Below, piece by piece: positions 35,097 through 44,560 of a DNA stretch of 64,000 nt. The first letter of the stretch is position 1. The number at the start of each line of letters is the position of its first letter. The notes beneath the pieces were generated by a model, which worked only from the letters and a program-made list of their open reading frames with translations, searched no databases and had not been told where the DNA came from. The translations under genes were made by a program, and so were the position numbers. This stretch comes from Halorubrum sodomense (GTDB lineage: Archaea; Halobacteriota; Halobacteria; Halobacteriales; Haloferacaceae), in contig NZ_FOYN01000001.1 in NCBI RefSeq assembly GCF_900111935.1, forward strand, positions 310,001 through 374,000, written 5' to 3'.

Positions 35097-35139
35097 TTTA
35101 CGTCCGGTAAAACGACCATAGCTCTTTTTACATATGTAA
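35097..35139 (+). promoter_or_regulatory. Promoter and candidate operators of the aldolase-FBPase operon
   Basis: The inverted repeat TTTAC-gtccg-GTAAA (35097-35111) lies upstream of the TATA-like ctcttttta (35122-35130). The perfect 12-bp palindrome TTACATATGTAA (35128-35139) overlaps its downstream edge. The TATA centre is 28 bp from the ATG at 35155. The arrangement suggests regulator sites on both sides of the box. The regulator cannot be named. Confidence 0.5.
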
Positions 35140-35154
35140 CTGAAATACGAACTG

Positions 35155-35958
35155 ATGCTTCCTCACGCCGCCGACGACATCTCGCGCGACGGCAAGTCGC
35201 TCATCTTAGCGTACGACCACGGGATCGAACACGGGCCGGTGGACTTCGAGCCGAATCCGGACACGGCGGACCCGGAACGGATCTTCGAGCTCGCCACCCA
35301 CGAGGCGGTCACCTCGCTGGCCGTCCAGAAGGGGCTCGCGGAGGCGTACTACCCCGACTACGAGGACGAGGTCAACCTCCTGTTGAAGCTCAACGGGACC
35401 TCGAACCTCTGGATGGGAGAGCCGGACAGCGCGGTCAACTGTACGCCGGAGTACGCGGCCGAGCTGGGCGCGGACGCGATCGGGTTCACCGTCTACGCCG
35501 GCTCGAACCACGAGGTCGAGATGGCCGAGGAGTTCCGCGAGGCCCAGGAGGGCGCCCGCGAACGCGGGATGGGCGTCGTCATGTGGTCGTACCCGCGCGG
35601 ACAGGGGCTGCGCAACGACGGGAGTCCGGACGTGATCTCGTACGGCGCGCGGCTCGGCTTAGAGCTCGGCGCCGACGTGGTGAAGGTGAAGTACCCCGGC
35701 TCCGCCGAGGCGATGGGCGACGCAGTCGAGATGGCCGGCCCCGCGGACGTCGTGATGTCCGGCGGAACGATGCGCGACGACGAGGCGTTCCTCCGGAACG
35801 TCTCGAACGCCATCGACGCGGGCGCCACCGGCATCGCCGTCGGCCGCAACGTCTTCCAGCGCGACGAGCCCGAGCGCATCCTCGACGCGTTAGAGGCCGT
35901 GATCTTCGAGGAAGTCGACCCGGCCGAGGCGCTGGCCGTCGCCGAGAGCGCCGACTGA
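35155..35958 (+). CDS. Class I fructose-bisphosphate aldolase, archaeal DhnA/FbaB type
   Basis: The enzyme forms fructose 1,6-bisphosphate from triose phosphates. Signatures are LILAYDHGIEHGPVDFE, LKLNGTSNLWMGEP, VVMWSYPRGQG, the Schiff-base lysine region ADVVKVKYPGSAE, VVMSGGTMRDDEAFL and GIAVGRNVFQR. Close relatives in haloarchaea act in aromatic amino-acid synthesis (ADH synthase). The gene's one-base overlap with FBPase argues for the gluconeogenic role. Confidence 0.9.
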   Translation: MLPHAADDISRDGKSLILAYDHGIEHGPVDFEPNPDTADPERIFELATHEAVTSLAVQKGLAEAYYPDYEDEVNLLLKLNGTSNLWMGEPDSAVNCTPEYAAELGADAIGFTVYAGSNHEVEMAEEFREAQEGARERGMGVVMWSYPRGQGLRNDGSPDVISYGARLGLELGADVVKVKYPGSAEAMGDAVEMAGPADVVMSGGTMRDDEAFLRNVSNAIDAGATGIAVGRNVFQRDEPERILDALEAVIFEEVDPAEALAVAESAD

Positions 35959-36884
35959 TGTCCGACCCTACCCCCCGCGGCGACGGCGGCTCCGCCGACC
36001 CGGTCGTCGACCCCGTCTTCGACGCGGTCGCGGCGACGGCCCCGGAGATCCGCGCCGCGCTCCCCGGCCGCCGCGTCGAGAGCGGGACGGAGAACGCCTC
36101 CGGCGAATCGGTGCTGGCGGGCGACCTCTACGCCGACGAGCTGCTCGGCGACGCGATCACCGCGGTCGACGGCGTCGGCTCGTTCGTCAGCGAGGAGCGC
36201 GAGTCGGCGGTCGACGCGGGCGGCGCGGTCGGGAGCGGGCCGGACGACGCCTACGCGGTCGCGATCGACCCCCTCGACGGCTCCTCGAACCTCCGGTCGA
36301 ACAACGCGATGGGCACGGTCGTCGGGATCTACGACGCCCCGCTGCCGGCGAGCGGTCGCGACCTCGTCGCCGCCGGCTACGTCCTCTACGGCCCGATCAC
36401 GACGATGGTCGTCGCGGACGAGACGGGCGTCCGCGAGGAGGTCGTCGAGCGCACGTCCGACGGCGACGGGGTCGAGCGCTCGGTCGTCGAGGCCGACCTG
36501 ACGCTCCCGGAGACGCCGACCGTCTACGGGTTCGGCGGTCGCGTCCCCGACTGGACCGCGGAGTTCCGGGCGTACGCCCGGGCGATCGAAGACAGCCTGA
36601 AGCTCCGCTACGGCGGCGCGATGGTCGGCGACGTGAACCAGGTGCTCACTTACGGGGGCGTGTTCGCGTACCCCGCGCTCCGGAGCGCGCCCGAGGGGAA
36701 ACTCCGCCTCCAGTTCGAGGCGAATCCGATCGCGTACGTCATCGAGCGCGCGGGCGGCGCCTCCTCGGACGGGACCGGCTCGATCCTCGACGTCGAGCCC
36801 GAGGCGGTCCACCAGCGCACGCCGCTGTACGTCGGCAACGAGGCGCTGATCGAGCGGCTGGAGGCGGCCGTCGACGCGGACTGA
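35958..36884 (+). CDS. fbp: Fructose-1,6-bisphosphatase class I
   Basis: The enzyme hydrolyses fructose 1,6-bisphosphate, the irreversible step of gluconeogenesis. The metal-binding signature is IDPLDGSSNLRSNNAMGTV. Substrate-binding segments LKLRYGGAMVGDVNQVLTYGG and FEANPIAYVIERAGG follow. The 308 residues span the complete enzyme. The TGATG overlap with the aldolase stop gives a two-gene gluconeogenic operon in which consecutive reactions are made from one message. Confidence 0.93.
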   Translation: MSDPTPRGDGGSADPVVDPVFDAVAATAPEIRAALPGRRVESGTENASGESVLAGDLYADELLGDAITAVDGVGSFVSEERESAVDAGGAVGSGPDDAYAVAIDPLDGSSNLRSNNAMGTVVGIYDAPLPASGRDLVAAGYVLYGPITTMVVADETGVREEVVERTSDGDGVERSVVEADLTLPETPTVYGFGGRVPDWTAEFRAYARAIEDSLKLRYGGAMVGDVNQVLTYGGVFAYPALRSAPEGKLRLQFEANPIAYVIERAGGASSDGTGSILDVEPEAVHQRTPLYVGNEALIERLEAAVDAD

Positions 36885-36992
36885 GGGAGGGAGCCGTTTC
36901 GCGGAGCGGACGGTTGCGTCCCGCCGTCGCCGGCGCGACCGCGCCGGTCTCGCATGGAAAACTGTTTAGGATCCACCGCAAATCTTGCGTCC

Positions 36993-38813
36993 ATGAATGT
37001 CCACGTCGGCGCGGCGGCGACCCCCGAGGAGGCCGAGGCGATCGCGAAGTCGCTGGCGGAACATCTCGGCGTCGGCGTCGACGTCCACGTCGGGGACGAG
37101 GAGACGCCGGCCGCGACCGCAGCGCCGCCGGAACCGAGCTATCCGCTCGACGACGACCTCGGCCCCACGGACCGCGAGCGCGATCTCCGAGCCGAGATCG
37201 ACGACATCCTGAAGGGCGGGCCGGAGAAGTACCGCGACCGCCTCTCCGAACAGGGGAAGCTGTTCGTCCGCGACCGCCTCGACCTCTGGTTCGGCGGCGA
37301 GGACGGCACCCGCGGCGCCGGCGACGCGAGCGCGCTCGACGGCGAGCCGGCAGGGGTGAAGTTCGAGGACGGGAAGTTCGCGGCGTTCGACGACTGGCAC
37401 CCGGACGCGCCCGGACGCGGCGATGACGCGGACGGGAAGGACGATGCGGGCGACGGCGACCGCCTCCCCGGCGACGGGCTACTGACGGGCGCCGCCGAGT
37501 TCGAGGGGCGCGACGTCCACTTCATGGCCAACGACTTCACGGTGAAGGCGGGGTCGATGGCGTCGAAGGGCGTCGAGAAGTTCCTCCGGATGCAGCAGCG
37601 CGCACTGAAGACGGGGAATCCGGTCCTCTACCTGATGGACTCCTCCGGGGGGCGGATCGACCAGCAGACCGGCTTCTTCGCCAACCGCGAGGGGATCGGG
37701 AAGTACTACTACAACCACTCGATGCTGTCGGGGGCGGTCCCGCAGATCTGCGTCCTCTACGGCCCCTGTATCGCCGGCGCCGCTTACACGCCCGTCTTCG
37801 CGGACTTCACGGTGATGGTCGAGGGGATGTCCGCGATGGCGATCGCCTCGCCGCGGATGGTGGAGATGGTCACCGGCGAGGAGATCGAGATGGACGAGCT
37901 CGGCGGGCCGCGGATCCACGCCGAGGAGTCCGGCTCCGCCGACCTCGTCGCCCGCGACGAGGAACACGCCCGCGAACTGGTCGCGGACCTGATCGGGTAC
38001 CTCCCGGATCGGGCCGGCGAGAAGCCCCCGAAACGGGAGACGAAGCCGCCGAAGTTCTCGCCGGCGGGGATCGACGAGCTGATCCCGGAGTCGCCGAACC
38101 GCGCGTACGACGCCCGCGACCTGCTCGACCGGATCGCCGACGCCGAGTCGGTGTTCGAGCTGAAGGAGGGGTACGGGCCGGAGATCGTCACGGCGTTCTG
38201 CCGGATCGACGGGCGGCCGGTCGGCGTCGTCGCCAACCAGCCGACCGAGCGGTCGGGCGCCATCTTCCCGGACGCCGCGGAGAAGGCCGCCGAGTTCATC
38301 TGGACCTGCGACGCCTACGAGATCCCCCTGTTGTACCTCTGTGACACGCCCGGCTTCATGGCCGGGTCGGGCGTCGAGAAGGACGCCATCTTAGAGAAGG
38401 GGAAGAAGATGATCTACGCCACCTCCTCGGCGACGGTGCCGAAACAGACCGTCGTCGTCCGGAAGGCGTACGGCGCGGGCATCTACGCGATGGGCGGCCC
38501 CGCCTACGACCCTGAGAGCGTTATCGGGCTCCCCTCCGGCGAGATCGGTATCATGGGGCCGGAGGCCGCGATCAACGCCGTCTACGCCCGGAAGCTCGCC
38601 GAGATCGACGACCCCGAGGAGCGCGCGGCCGAGGAGGATCGCCTCCGCGAGGAGTACCGCGAGGGGATCGACGTCCACCGGATGGCGAGCGAGGTGGTCA
38701 TCGACGAGATCGTTCCGCCCTCCGACCTCCGCGCCGAACTGGCCGCCCGGTTCGACTTCTACGAGGACGTTCGGAAGGACCTGCCGGACAAAAAGCACGG
38801 GACCGTCCTCTGA
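36993..38813 (+). CDS. Acyl-CoA carboxylase carboxyltransferase subunit (propionyl-CoA carboxylase beta-like)
   Basis: The subunit transfers carboxyl from biotin to an acyl-CoA. The two crotonase-fold halves are visible: LYLMDSSGGRIDQQ, GPCIAGAAYTPVFADF, IGYLPDRAGEKPP and then RPVGVVANQP, LYLCDTPGFMAG, VVRKAYGAGIYAMGGPAYDP. The canonical N-terminal helix (about GPEKYRDRLSEQGKLFVRDR) starts only at residue 77. Before it is an extra alpha/beta segment (VHVGAAATPEEAEAIAKSL) and an acidic linker. No biotin carboxylase or biotin carrier gene is adjacent. The ATG at 36993 is 28 bp after a TATA-like ctgtttagg. Confidence 0.88.
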   Translation: MNVHVGAAATPEEAEAIAKSLAEHLGVGVDVHVGDEETPAATAAPPEPSYPLDDDLGPTDRERDLRAEIDDILKGGPEKYRDRLSEQGKLFVRDRLDLWFGGEDGTRGAGDASALDGEPAGVKFEDGKFAAFDDWHPDAPGRGDDADGKDDAGDGDRLPGDGLLTGAAEFEGRDVHFMANDFTVKAGSMASKGVEKFLRMQQRALKTGNPVLYLMDSSGGRIDQQTGFFANREGIGKYYYNHSMLSGAVPQICVLYGPCIAGAAYTPVFADFTVMVEGMSAMAIASPRMVEMVTGEEIEMDELGGPRIHAEESGSADLVARDEEHARELVADLIGYLPDRAGEKPPKRETKPPKFSPAGIDELIPESPNRAYDARDLLDRIADAESVFELKEGYGPEIVTAFCRIDGRPVGVVANQPTERSGAIFPDAAEKAAEFIWTCDAYEIPLLYLCDTPGFMAGSGVEKDAILEKGKKMIYATSSATVPKQTVVVRKAYGAGIYAMGGPAYDPESVIGLPSGEIGIMGPEAAINAVYARKLAEIDDPEERAAEEDRLREEYREGIDVHRMASEVVIDEIVPPSDLRAELAARFDFYEDVRKDLPDKKHGTVL

Positions 38814-39043
38814 CGCCCCGAACCACGGCGCCGCGATCAGTTCGCCGCCGCGCGCCCCGAGGACCCTCGAACCCGAGCCCGACCGCCAGTCCGGTCCGAG
38901 GAGCGCGCCGACGCACGCCGTCGACCACGAGGCCGTTGAGAGACCGACGGCTGAGGCGGGTTTCCGGCCGAAATGACGGTCTCCGCGTTCCGGCGCTCGC
39001 GGCCGCAGTAGTTTTAATATCAACGTCGAAATACGACTGACCC

Positions 39044-40924
39044 GTGACACTCCGAGTGAACGGGAGCTGCCGGTTCCGCTTTCCGGTGCCCGACTACGAG
39101 GCGGCGTTCCCGTGGCTTGACTCCCCCCCGAAGTGGCGCCTCGGGAGCGCCGATGCGGGGTCCGGCGTCGAGGACGGCGCCTGGCACTGCCCCCACGAGG
39201 CGTACGGCGACCGCGACCGGTGTCTCTTCCACCTCGACCCCGACGAGCGGCCGCCGAGCGACCGCGCGAACGTCTCCGTCCGACTCGTCGAGACCGTCGC
39301 GGCGGCGAACGAGGAGAGCGACCCGGTCGTCAGCCGGCGGCGCTGCCAGTTCGTCGGCGCGAAGTTTCCGACGCTCGACCTCGAACAGCGCGAGATCGGC
39401 GGCGGGAGCCGGGAGACGATCGACTTCAGACACGCGGAGTTCGGCGCCGTCGTCTGTCGGAAGACCGAGTTCGCGCAGCCGGTCGACTTCTCCGGCGCGA
39501 CGTTCGACCCCGGGGCCGCGCCGCCGGCCGACCCCGGCACCGACGTCCTCGACCCGACCCTGGAGAGCGTCCCCTTCGGGATCGACTTCAGCCGCGCGAC
39601 GTTCTCGGACTTCCTCGAACTCAAGAGCGCGCTGTTCCGCCGACCGGCGCTGTTCCGCGAGGCGCAGTTCGACAGGGCCGTCAGCGCCGGTCACGCCCGG
39701 TTCCTGGATCACGCCTCCTTCCTCGCGGCCGACTTCGACGACCTGGCGATGTTCAACGACGCCCTGTTCCGCCGCGACGCCCGCTTCCAAGCCGCCCGGT
39801 TCTTCGACCTCGCGGACTTCAAGCGCGCGTGCTTCGGCGGTCGAGTCAACTTCGACAGGGTGCTCTGCGAGGGCGACCTCGAAGTCGACGAGTCGGACTT
39901 CGTCGAGCCGCCCCCCGACGGCCCCGTCCGGTCGACCCCGGCGTTCAGGGGGTCGCTGAGCGCGGACATGGCGGTCGTGACCGGTCGCCTCTCGCTCAAC
40001 CGCGTCGCCGTCGTCGACGACGTTCGGGTCCGGGACGCGGAGCTGTCGCGGATCCGGTTCGAGTCGCCGGACACCGGCGGGGAGACCGGGTACGTCGACC
40101 TGAGTCGCTCGACCGTGAACCGGGGGACGCTCGGGCAGCCCGCCGCCGAGGGAGAGATGCTGTACGACCTGTACCGGGCGACGCTGGGCGACGTCAAGTT
40201 CAGCGGCGACGCCGACGAGCTCCTCTCCACCCGGATTCGGATCCTCCGGACGCGCTACGACGGGTTCGACTTCACCGACGAGGACTCCGTCGACCTCTCT
40301 CGCGTCGACAACTGGATCCACCGGTTCGAGGTCGACCCGATGGCGCTCCCCTGCTACTGCGGTGACGGGCCCGAACACGTCGGACGCTACATCATCGACG
40401 ACGCGGTCTGCCCGCGTCACGACCGGGAGTCCGACAACGCCGCGCTCCAGGCGACGTACGCGTACGCGAAAAACGGCGCGGACGAGGCCGGGGACAACGT
40501 CAGCGCCGGGGCGTTCTTCTACCGCGAGATGCGGTTCAACCGGGCGGAGTACTTCGACAACGCGCTGCGCGGCGACGCCGAGTCCGGCGTCCTCGGCCGA
40601 GTCAGGAACGGCTCTCGGTGGACCCGGTCGTGGTTGCTCGCGGCCTCGACGGGCTACGGTGAACTGCCGTATCGGGTGGTCGTCACGTCGTTGGCACTCA
40701 TCGGCGGCTTCGGGTACGTCTACTGGAACTGGTCCGGCCTCGCCGCTGAACAGGGCCCGGTCGAGGCGCTGATCTTCTCGTTCCAGTCGTTCATCTCGTT
40801 CGTGCTCGGCCCCCCGGGGACGACGACGCTGGTCCAGGAGATCCTCTCGGCGGTGGAGGGGTTCGTCGGAGCGTTCCTGATCGCGCTGTTCGTGTTCACG
40901 TTCACCCGCCGCATTCACCGCTGA
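39044..40924 (+). CDS. Pentapeptide-repeat-like protein with C-terminal channel-like membrane domain
   Basis: The 626-residue product begins at GTG 39044, about 27 bp after a TATA-like ttttaatatc. The N-terminus has a Cys/His cluster (WHCPHEAYGDRDRCLFH). Residues about 95-310 show degenerate A(D/N)F-type pentapeptide repeats (FRHAEFGAV, DFSRATFSDF, ARFLDHASF, LADFKRACFGG). A second Cys/His cluster (CYCGDGPEHVG then CPRH) is at about 440-465. The last 90 residues hold two membrane helices flanking a re-entrant-like segment (SFQSFISFVLGPPGTTTL), as in two-helix ion channels. A canonical TVGYG filter is absent. Function unknown; channel activity is inferred. Confidence 0.72.
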   Translation: MTLRVNGSCRFRFPVPDYEAAFPWLDSPPKWRLGSADAGSGVEDGAWHCPHEAYGDRDRCLFHLDPDERPPSDRANVSVRLVETVAAANEESDPVVSRRRCQFVGAKFPTLDLEQREIGGGSRETIDFRHAEFGAVVCRKTEFAQPVDFSGATFDPGAAPPADPGTDVLDPTLESVPFGIDFSRATFSDFLELKSALFRRPALFREAQFDRAVSAGHARFLDHASFLAADFDDLAMFNDALFRRDARFQAARFFDLADFKRACFGGRVNFDRVLCEGDLEVDESDFVEPPPDGPVRSTPAFRGSLSADMAVVTGRLSLNRVAVVDDVRVRDAELSRIRFESPDTGGETGYVDLSRSTVNRGTLGQPAAEGEMLYDLYRATLGDVKFSGDADELLSTRIRILRTRYDGFDFTDEDSVDLSRVDNWIHRFEVDPMALPCYCGDGPEHVGRYIIDDAVCPRHDRESDNAALQATYAYAKNGADEAGDNVSAGAFFYREMRFNRAEYFDNALRGDAESGVLGRVRNGSRWTRSWLLAASTGYGELPYRVVVTSLALIGGFGYVYWNWSGLAAEQGPVEALIFSFQSFISFVLGPPGTTTLVQEILSAVEGFVGAFLIALFVFTFTRRIHR

Positions 40925-40983
40925 CGACGCCGCTTCCGGCGTGACCACCACAAAAAAGAGCCTGGCTTTCGTACGCGGTTCCA

Positions 40984-43380
40984 ATGGTGACTCACCTCGT
41001 CTCCGCCGTCGACTCCTACTCCCTCTCCGACGACGCCGTCGAACTCCGCTGCCGACTCGAGACTCCCGGGACCGAGACGACCCCCGACGAGGACCGAACC
41101 GTCCCGGTCCGGATCCGGTTTTTCGCGCCCGACGTGTTCCGGTTCGAGATGCTCTCGACGCCGGAGAACCCGACCTCGGAGTCCCCGATCTCGTACGATC
41201 TCGACGCCGTCACGCGTCCGGTCTCGCTGTCCGCGAGCGAGCGTGACGGGACGCTCCGGGTCGAGACGTCGGCGCTTTCGGTGCGGATCGGCCTGGGGGA
41301 GTGGTCCTTCGAGGTCCGCGCGGACGGCGATCGACTCCTCCGCGAGCGCCGCGACGACCGCACCGCCAAGGGCGAGCGACGGACGCAGCCGCTGCGGTTC
41401 GTCGAGGAGGAGGTCAACCGCTGGCCGCTCCGGGTGACCGAGACGGGGACGGCGTTCGGCCTGGGCCCGGACGAGCGCCTCTTCGGCCTGGGCGAGAAGT
41501 TCACGGACCTCGACAAGCGCGGACAGGCGATCGAGTCGTGGGTGACCCAGCCGAACGGGACCGAGACCGAGTTCGCGCACAAGAACGTCCCGCTGTACCT
41601 CTCGACACGCGGATACGGGCTCCTAGCCGACACCGCCCGCAAGACCACCTTCGACTTCGGGGCGTCCTCCTCCGGGACCATCGACCTCCGCGTGGAGGGC
41701 GACGCCCTGCGGTTCTTCTTTTTCACCGGCGACCGGCTGAAGGAGCTGCTCCGACAGTACACCGCGCTCACCGGACGCCCGCACCGCCCGGAGCGGTGGA
41801 CGTTCGGCCTGTGGATGTCGCGGCTCAGCTACCAGTCCCGGTCGGAGCTCGAGTCGGTGGCCGACGCCCTCAGGGAGCGGGAGATCCCCTGCGACGTGCT
41901 CCACGTCGACCCGTACTGGATGGACATCGAGAGCATCTGCGACCTGGAGTGGGACGAGGAGGCGTTCCCGGCCCCCGAGGCGATGATCGAGTCGCTCTCC
42001 GACCGCGGCTTCAAGCTCTCCCTCTGGGAGTACCCGTACGTCCGGGTCGATTCACCGCTGTTCGAGGAGTTCGCCGACCGCGGGTTCTTCGTCGAGGACG
42101 GGGCCGGAGACCCGTACGTCCTCTCGCGGCTCAGCGTCGACGACCGCGGCGGTATCGTCGACTTTACCGATCCCGACGCCCGGGAGTGGTGGTCGGACCG
42201 GCACCGGGAGCTGGCCGAGTCGGGCGTCGACGTGTTCAAGCTCGACTTCGGGGAGTACCTCCCGCGGGACGCCGTGTTGAGCAACGGGAAGACCGGCGCG
42301 GCGATGCGGAACCGCTACCCGCGGCTGTACTACGAAACGGTTCAGAACGCGCTCCGCGAGGCCGGGCGGGACCGGCCGACGCTGTGGGTCCGCTCCGGCT
42401 GGATCGGCGACCAGGAGTTCCCGATACACTGGGGCGGCGACCCCGACACGACCTTCGAGGCGATGGCGGCGAACCTCCGGGGAGGACTCAGCCTCGCGCT
42501 CTCGGGGTACTCCTTCTGGGCCACTGACATCGGCGGTTTCCGCGGCGAGCCCACGCCGGAACTGTACGTCCGCTGGGCCCAGTGGGGACTGTTGGGGACC
42601 AGCCACGCCCGCTTCCACGGGACGACGCCCCGGGAACCGTGGCACTTCGGCGAGGAGGCGGAGGCGATCGTTCGCGACTACGCGAAGGAGCGCTACCGCC
42701 TCCTCCCGTACCTGTACTCGTACGCCGAACGGGCCGCCAGGACGGGTCTCCCGGTGATGCGGCCGCTGGTGCTCGAGTTCGAGGACGACCCGGCCGCGGC
42801 GGGCGTCGACACGCAGCTCCTCCTGGGAGAGGAGATCCTGGTCGCCCCGATACTGCGTCCGGGCGGCCGACGGGAGGTGTACCTCCCCGAGGGGGAGTGG
42901 GTCGACTACTGGTCCGGCGCGCGGCACGAGGGCGGACGCTCGATCGACGTCGACGTTCCGCTCGACACGATGCCGGTGTACGTCCGCGCTGGCAGCGTCG
43001 TTCCGTACCGTCCGTGGACGCAGCACCTCGACGGCGATCCCGGACCGATCCACCTCCGGGTCGAGTTCGGCTCCCGGGGCGAGACCTCCGGCCCCCGCGA
43101 GGCGACGTTCGAGTACTTCGACGAGTCCGCCGACGAGTTCGTCCCCGTCGCGGCGGCTCACGAGACCGCGGCCGACTCGGTGACGCTCGACGTTCCGGGA
43201 GGCGTCGCGTCCGCCCGCCTGCGGCGCTTCGACGATCCGCCGGCGTCGCTCGCGGTCAACGGCGACTCGTACGAGCGCGTCGCCGGCGATCCCGGCCCCG
43301 GCGAGTGGACGCACGCCGACGGCGACGGCGCCGTCCGCGTCGTCATCGCGGCGACGGACGGCGAGAACCCCCTGCCGTGA
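40984..43380 (+). CDS. Glycoside hydrolase family 31, alpha-xylosidase-like
   Basis: This retaining alpha-glycosidase most resembles YicI-type alpha-xylosidase. The nucleophile is Asp421 in VFKLDFGEYLP and the acid/base Asp486 in PIHWGGD; spacing and context match YicI. The GH31 barrel is preceded by a beta-sandwich with FGLGEKFTDLDKRGQ and followed by C-terminal beta domains. There is no signal peptide, so it acts in the cytosol on imported oligosaccharides. The neighbouring Gfo/Idh enzyme resembles a xylose dehydrogenase, which supports a xyloside substrate. Alpha-glucosidase activity remains possible. Confidence 0.86.
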   Translation: MVTHLVSAVDSYSLSDDAVELRCRLETPGTETTPDEDRTVPVRIRFFAPDVFRFEMLSTPENPTSESPISYDLDAVTRPVSLSASERDGTLRVETSALSVRIGLGEWSFEVRADGDRLLRERRDDRTAKGERRTQPLRFVEEEVNRWPLRVTETGTAFGLGPDERLFGLGEKFTDLDKRGQAIESWVTQPNGTETEFAHKNVPLYLSTRGYGLLADTARKTTFDFGASSSGTIDLRVEGDALRFFFFTGDRLKELLRQYTALTGRPHRPERWTFGLWMSRLSYQSRSELESVADALREREIPCDVLHVDPYWMDIESICDLEWDEEAFPAPEAMIESLSDRGFKLSLWEYPYVRVDSPLFEEFADRGFFVEDGAGDPYVLSRLSVDDRGGIVDFTDPDAREWWSDRHRELAESGVDVFKLDFGEYLPRDAVLSNGKTGAAMRNRYPRLYYETVQNALREAGRDRPTLWVRSGWIGDQEFPIHWGGDPDTTFEAMAANLRGGLSLALSGYSFWATDIGGFRGEPTPELYVRWAQWGLLGTSHARFHGTTPREPWHFGEEAEAIVRDYAKERYRLLPYLYSYAERAARTGLPVMRPLVLEFEDDPAAAGVDTQLLLGEEILVAPILRPGGRREVYLPEGEWVDYWSGARHEGGRSIDVDVPLDTMPVYVRAGSVVPYRPWTQHLDGDPGPIHLRVEFGSRGETSGPREATFEYFDESADEFVPVAAAHETAADSVTLDVPGGVASARLRRFDDPPASLAVNGDSYERVAGDPGPGEWTHADGDGAVRVVIAATDGENPLP

Positions 43381-43453
43381 CCCTCGCGCCCCCGGAGCGC
43401 TCTCGCGCGCTCGTCGCCGTGGTTATTTGACGCCCGCGCGCCGAGGGTCCGGT

Positions 43454-44548
43454 ATGGAAGCCGCCTTCGCGGAGTACCTCGACGAGTTCACGCGCCGAGA
43501 CTGGGAGACGCTCGACCCGAACGCCGTCACCGACCCCGTCCGGGTCGCGGTGGTCGGCCTCGGCTGGTTCGCCCGCGAGTGGGCGCTGCCCGGCATCGAG
43601 CGGTCGGCGTACACCGAGGCGACCGTCGTCACCGACGTCGACGCCGACGCCGTCGAGGCGGTCGCCGCCGAGCGCGACGTGACGGGCGTCACGCCCGACG
43701 AGCTCCGATCGGGCGCCGCCGCGGACGCGTACGACGCGGTGTACGTCGCGACGCCCAACGCGACCCACCTTGAGTACGTCGAGGCCGCCGCGGCGCAGGG
43801 GAAGGCCGTCCTCTGTGAGAAGCCGCTGGAAGTGACGCCGGACCGCGCCCGTCGGCTCGTGGGCGCGTGCCGCGACGCCGGCGTCCCCCTGATGGTCGGC
43901 TATCGGATGCAGACCGACCCCGCCGTCCGGCGGCTCCGCGACCTCCTCGACGCGGGCGTCGCGGGCGAGGTGATCCACGTCCACGCGACGATGTCGCAGA
44001 CGATGCTCGGGGAGCTCGGCGGCGACCACGACCAGTGGCGGCTCGACCCCGATCTCTCCGGCGGCTGCGCCGTCATGGACCTGGGCGTCTACCCGCTCAA
44101 CACGACGCGGTTCGTCCTCGGCGAGGACCCGATTCGGGTGTCCGGGCGGACCCGCTCGGAGCACGAGGCGTTCGCCGACGTCGACGAGCACGCCACCTTC
44201 CGGCTGGAGTTCCCCGGCGACGTCGACGCGCTGTGTACGGTGAGCCAGAACGCCCAGCACGCGAGCCGGCTGGAGGTCACCGGGACGGACGCTCGGCTAC
44301 TTCTGGACCCGGCCTTCTACGAGCGGGAGGACCGCGGGTTCGCGGTCGTCCGCGACGGCACGCGGGTCGACGTCGAGTTTGATCAGGTCCACCAGATCGA
44401 AGCGGAGTTCGCGTACTTCGGCCACCAGCTGCTGGCGGGCGAGCCGTTTCACGCCGACGGCGAGCACGCGCTCACGGACATGCGCGCGCTCGACGCCGTC
44501 TACGAGTCCGCCGAGACGGGGGAGCCGGTCGACCTCGGCGGCGACTGA
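43454..44548 (+). CDS. Gfo/Idh/MocA oxidoreductase, D-xylose 1-dehydrogenase-like
   Basis: The 364-residue protein has the NAD(P) motif VAVVGLGWFARE and the family signature CEKPLEVTPDRARRL, followed by the (beta/alpha) catalytic domain with DLGVYPLNTTRF. Its N-terminus (FTRRDWETL) resembles haloarchaeal xylose dehydrogenases of the Gfo6 type, recalled not searched. The TATA-like ggttatttg (43420-43428) fits the ATG at 43454 and not the in-frame TTG at 43427. It lies 73 bp after the GH31 gene. Confidence 0.83.
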   Translation: MEAAFAEYLDEFTRRDWETLDPNAVTDPVRVAVVGLGWFAREWALPGIERSAYTEATVVTDVDADAVEAVAAERDVTGVTPDELRSGAAADAYDAVYVATPNATHLEYVEAAAAQGKAVLCEKPLEVTPDRARRLVGACRDAGVPLMVGYRMQTDPAVRRLRDLLDAGVAGEVIHVHATMSQTMLGELGGDHDQWRLDPDLSGGCAVMDLGVYPLNTTRFVLGEDPIRVSGRTRSEHEAFADVDEHATFRLEFPGDVDALCTVSQNAQHASRLEVTGTDARLLLDPAFYEREDRGFAVVRDGTRVDVEFDQVHQIEAEFAYFGHQLLAGEPFHADGEHALTDMRALDAVYESAETGEPVDLGGD

Positions 44549-44560
44549 CTCCGCTTCGGA

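Noticed and set aside
38814-39043. Small gene in the 230-bp gap after the carboxyltransferase
   Set aside because: Only short frames without conserved features are visible. The gap holds a TATA-like ttttaatatc for the next gene and nothing else I can support.
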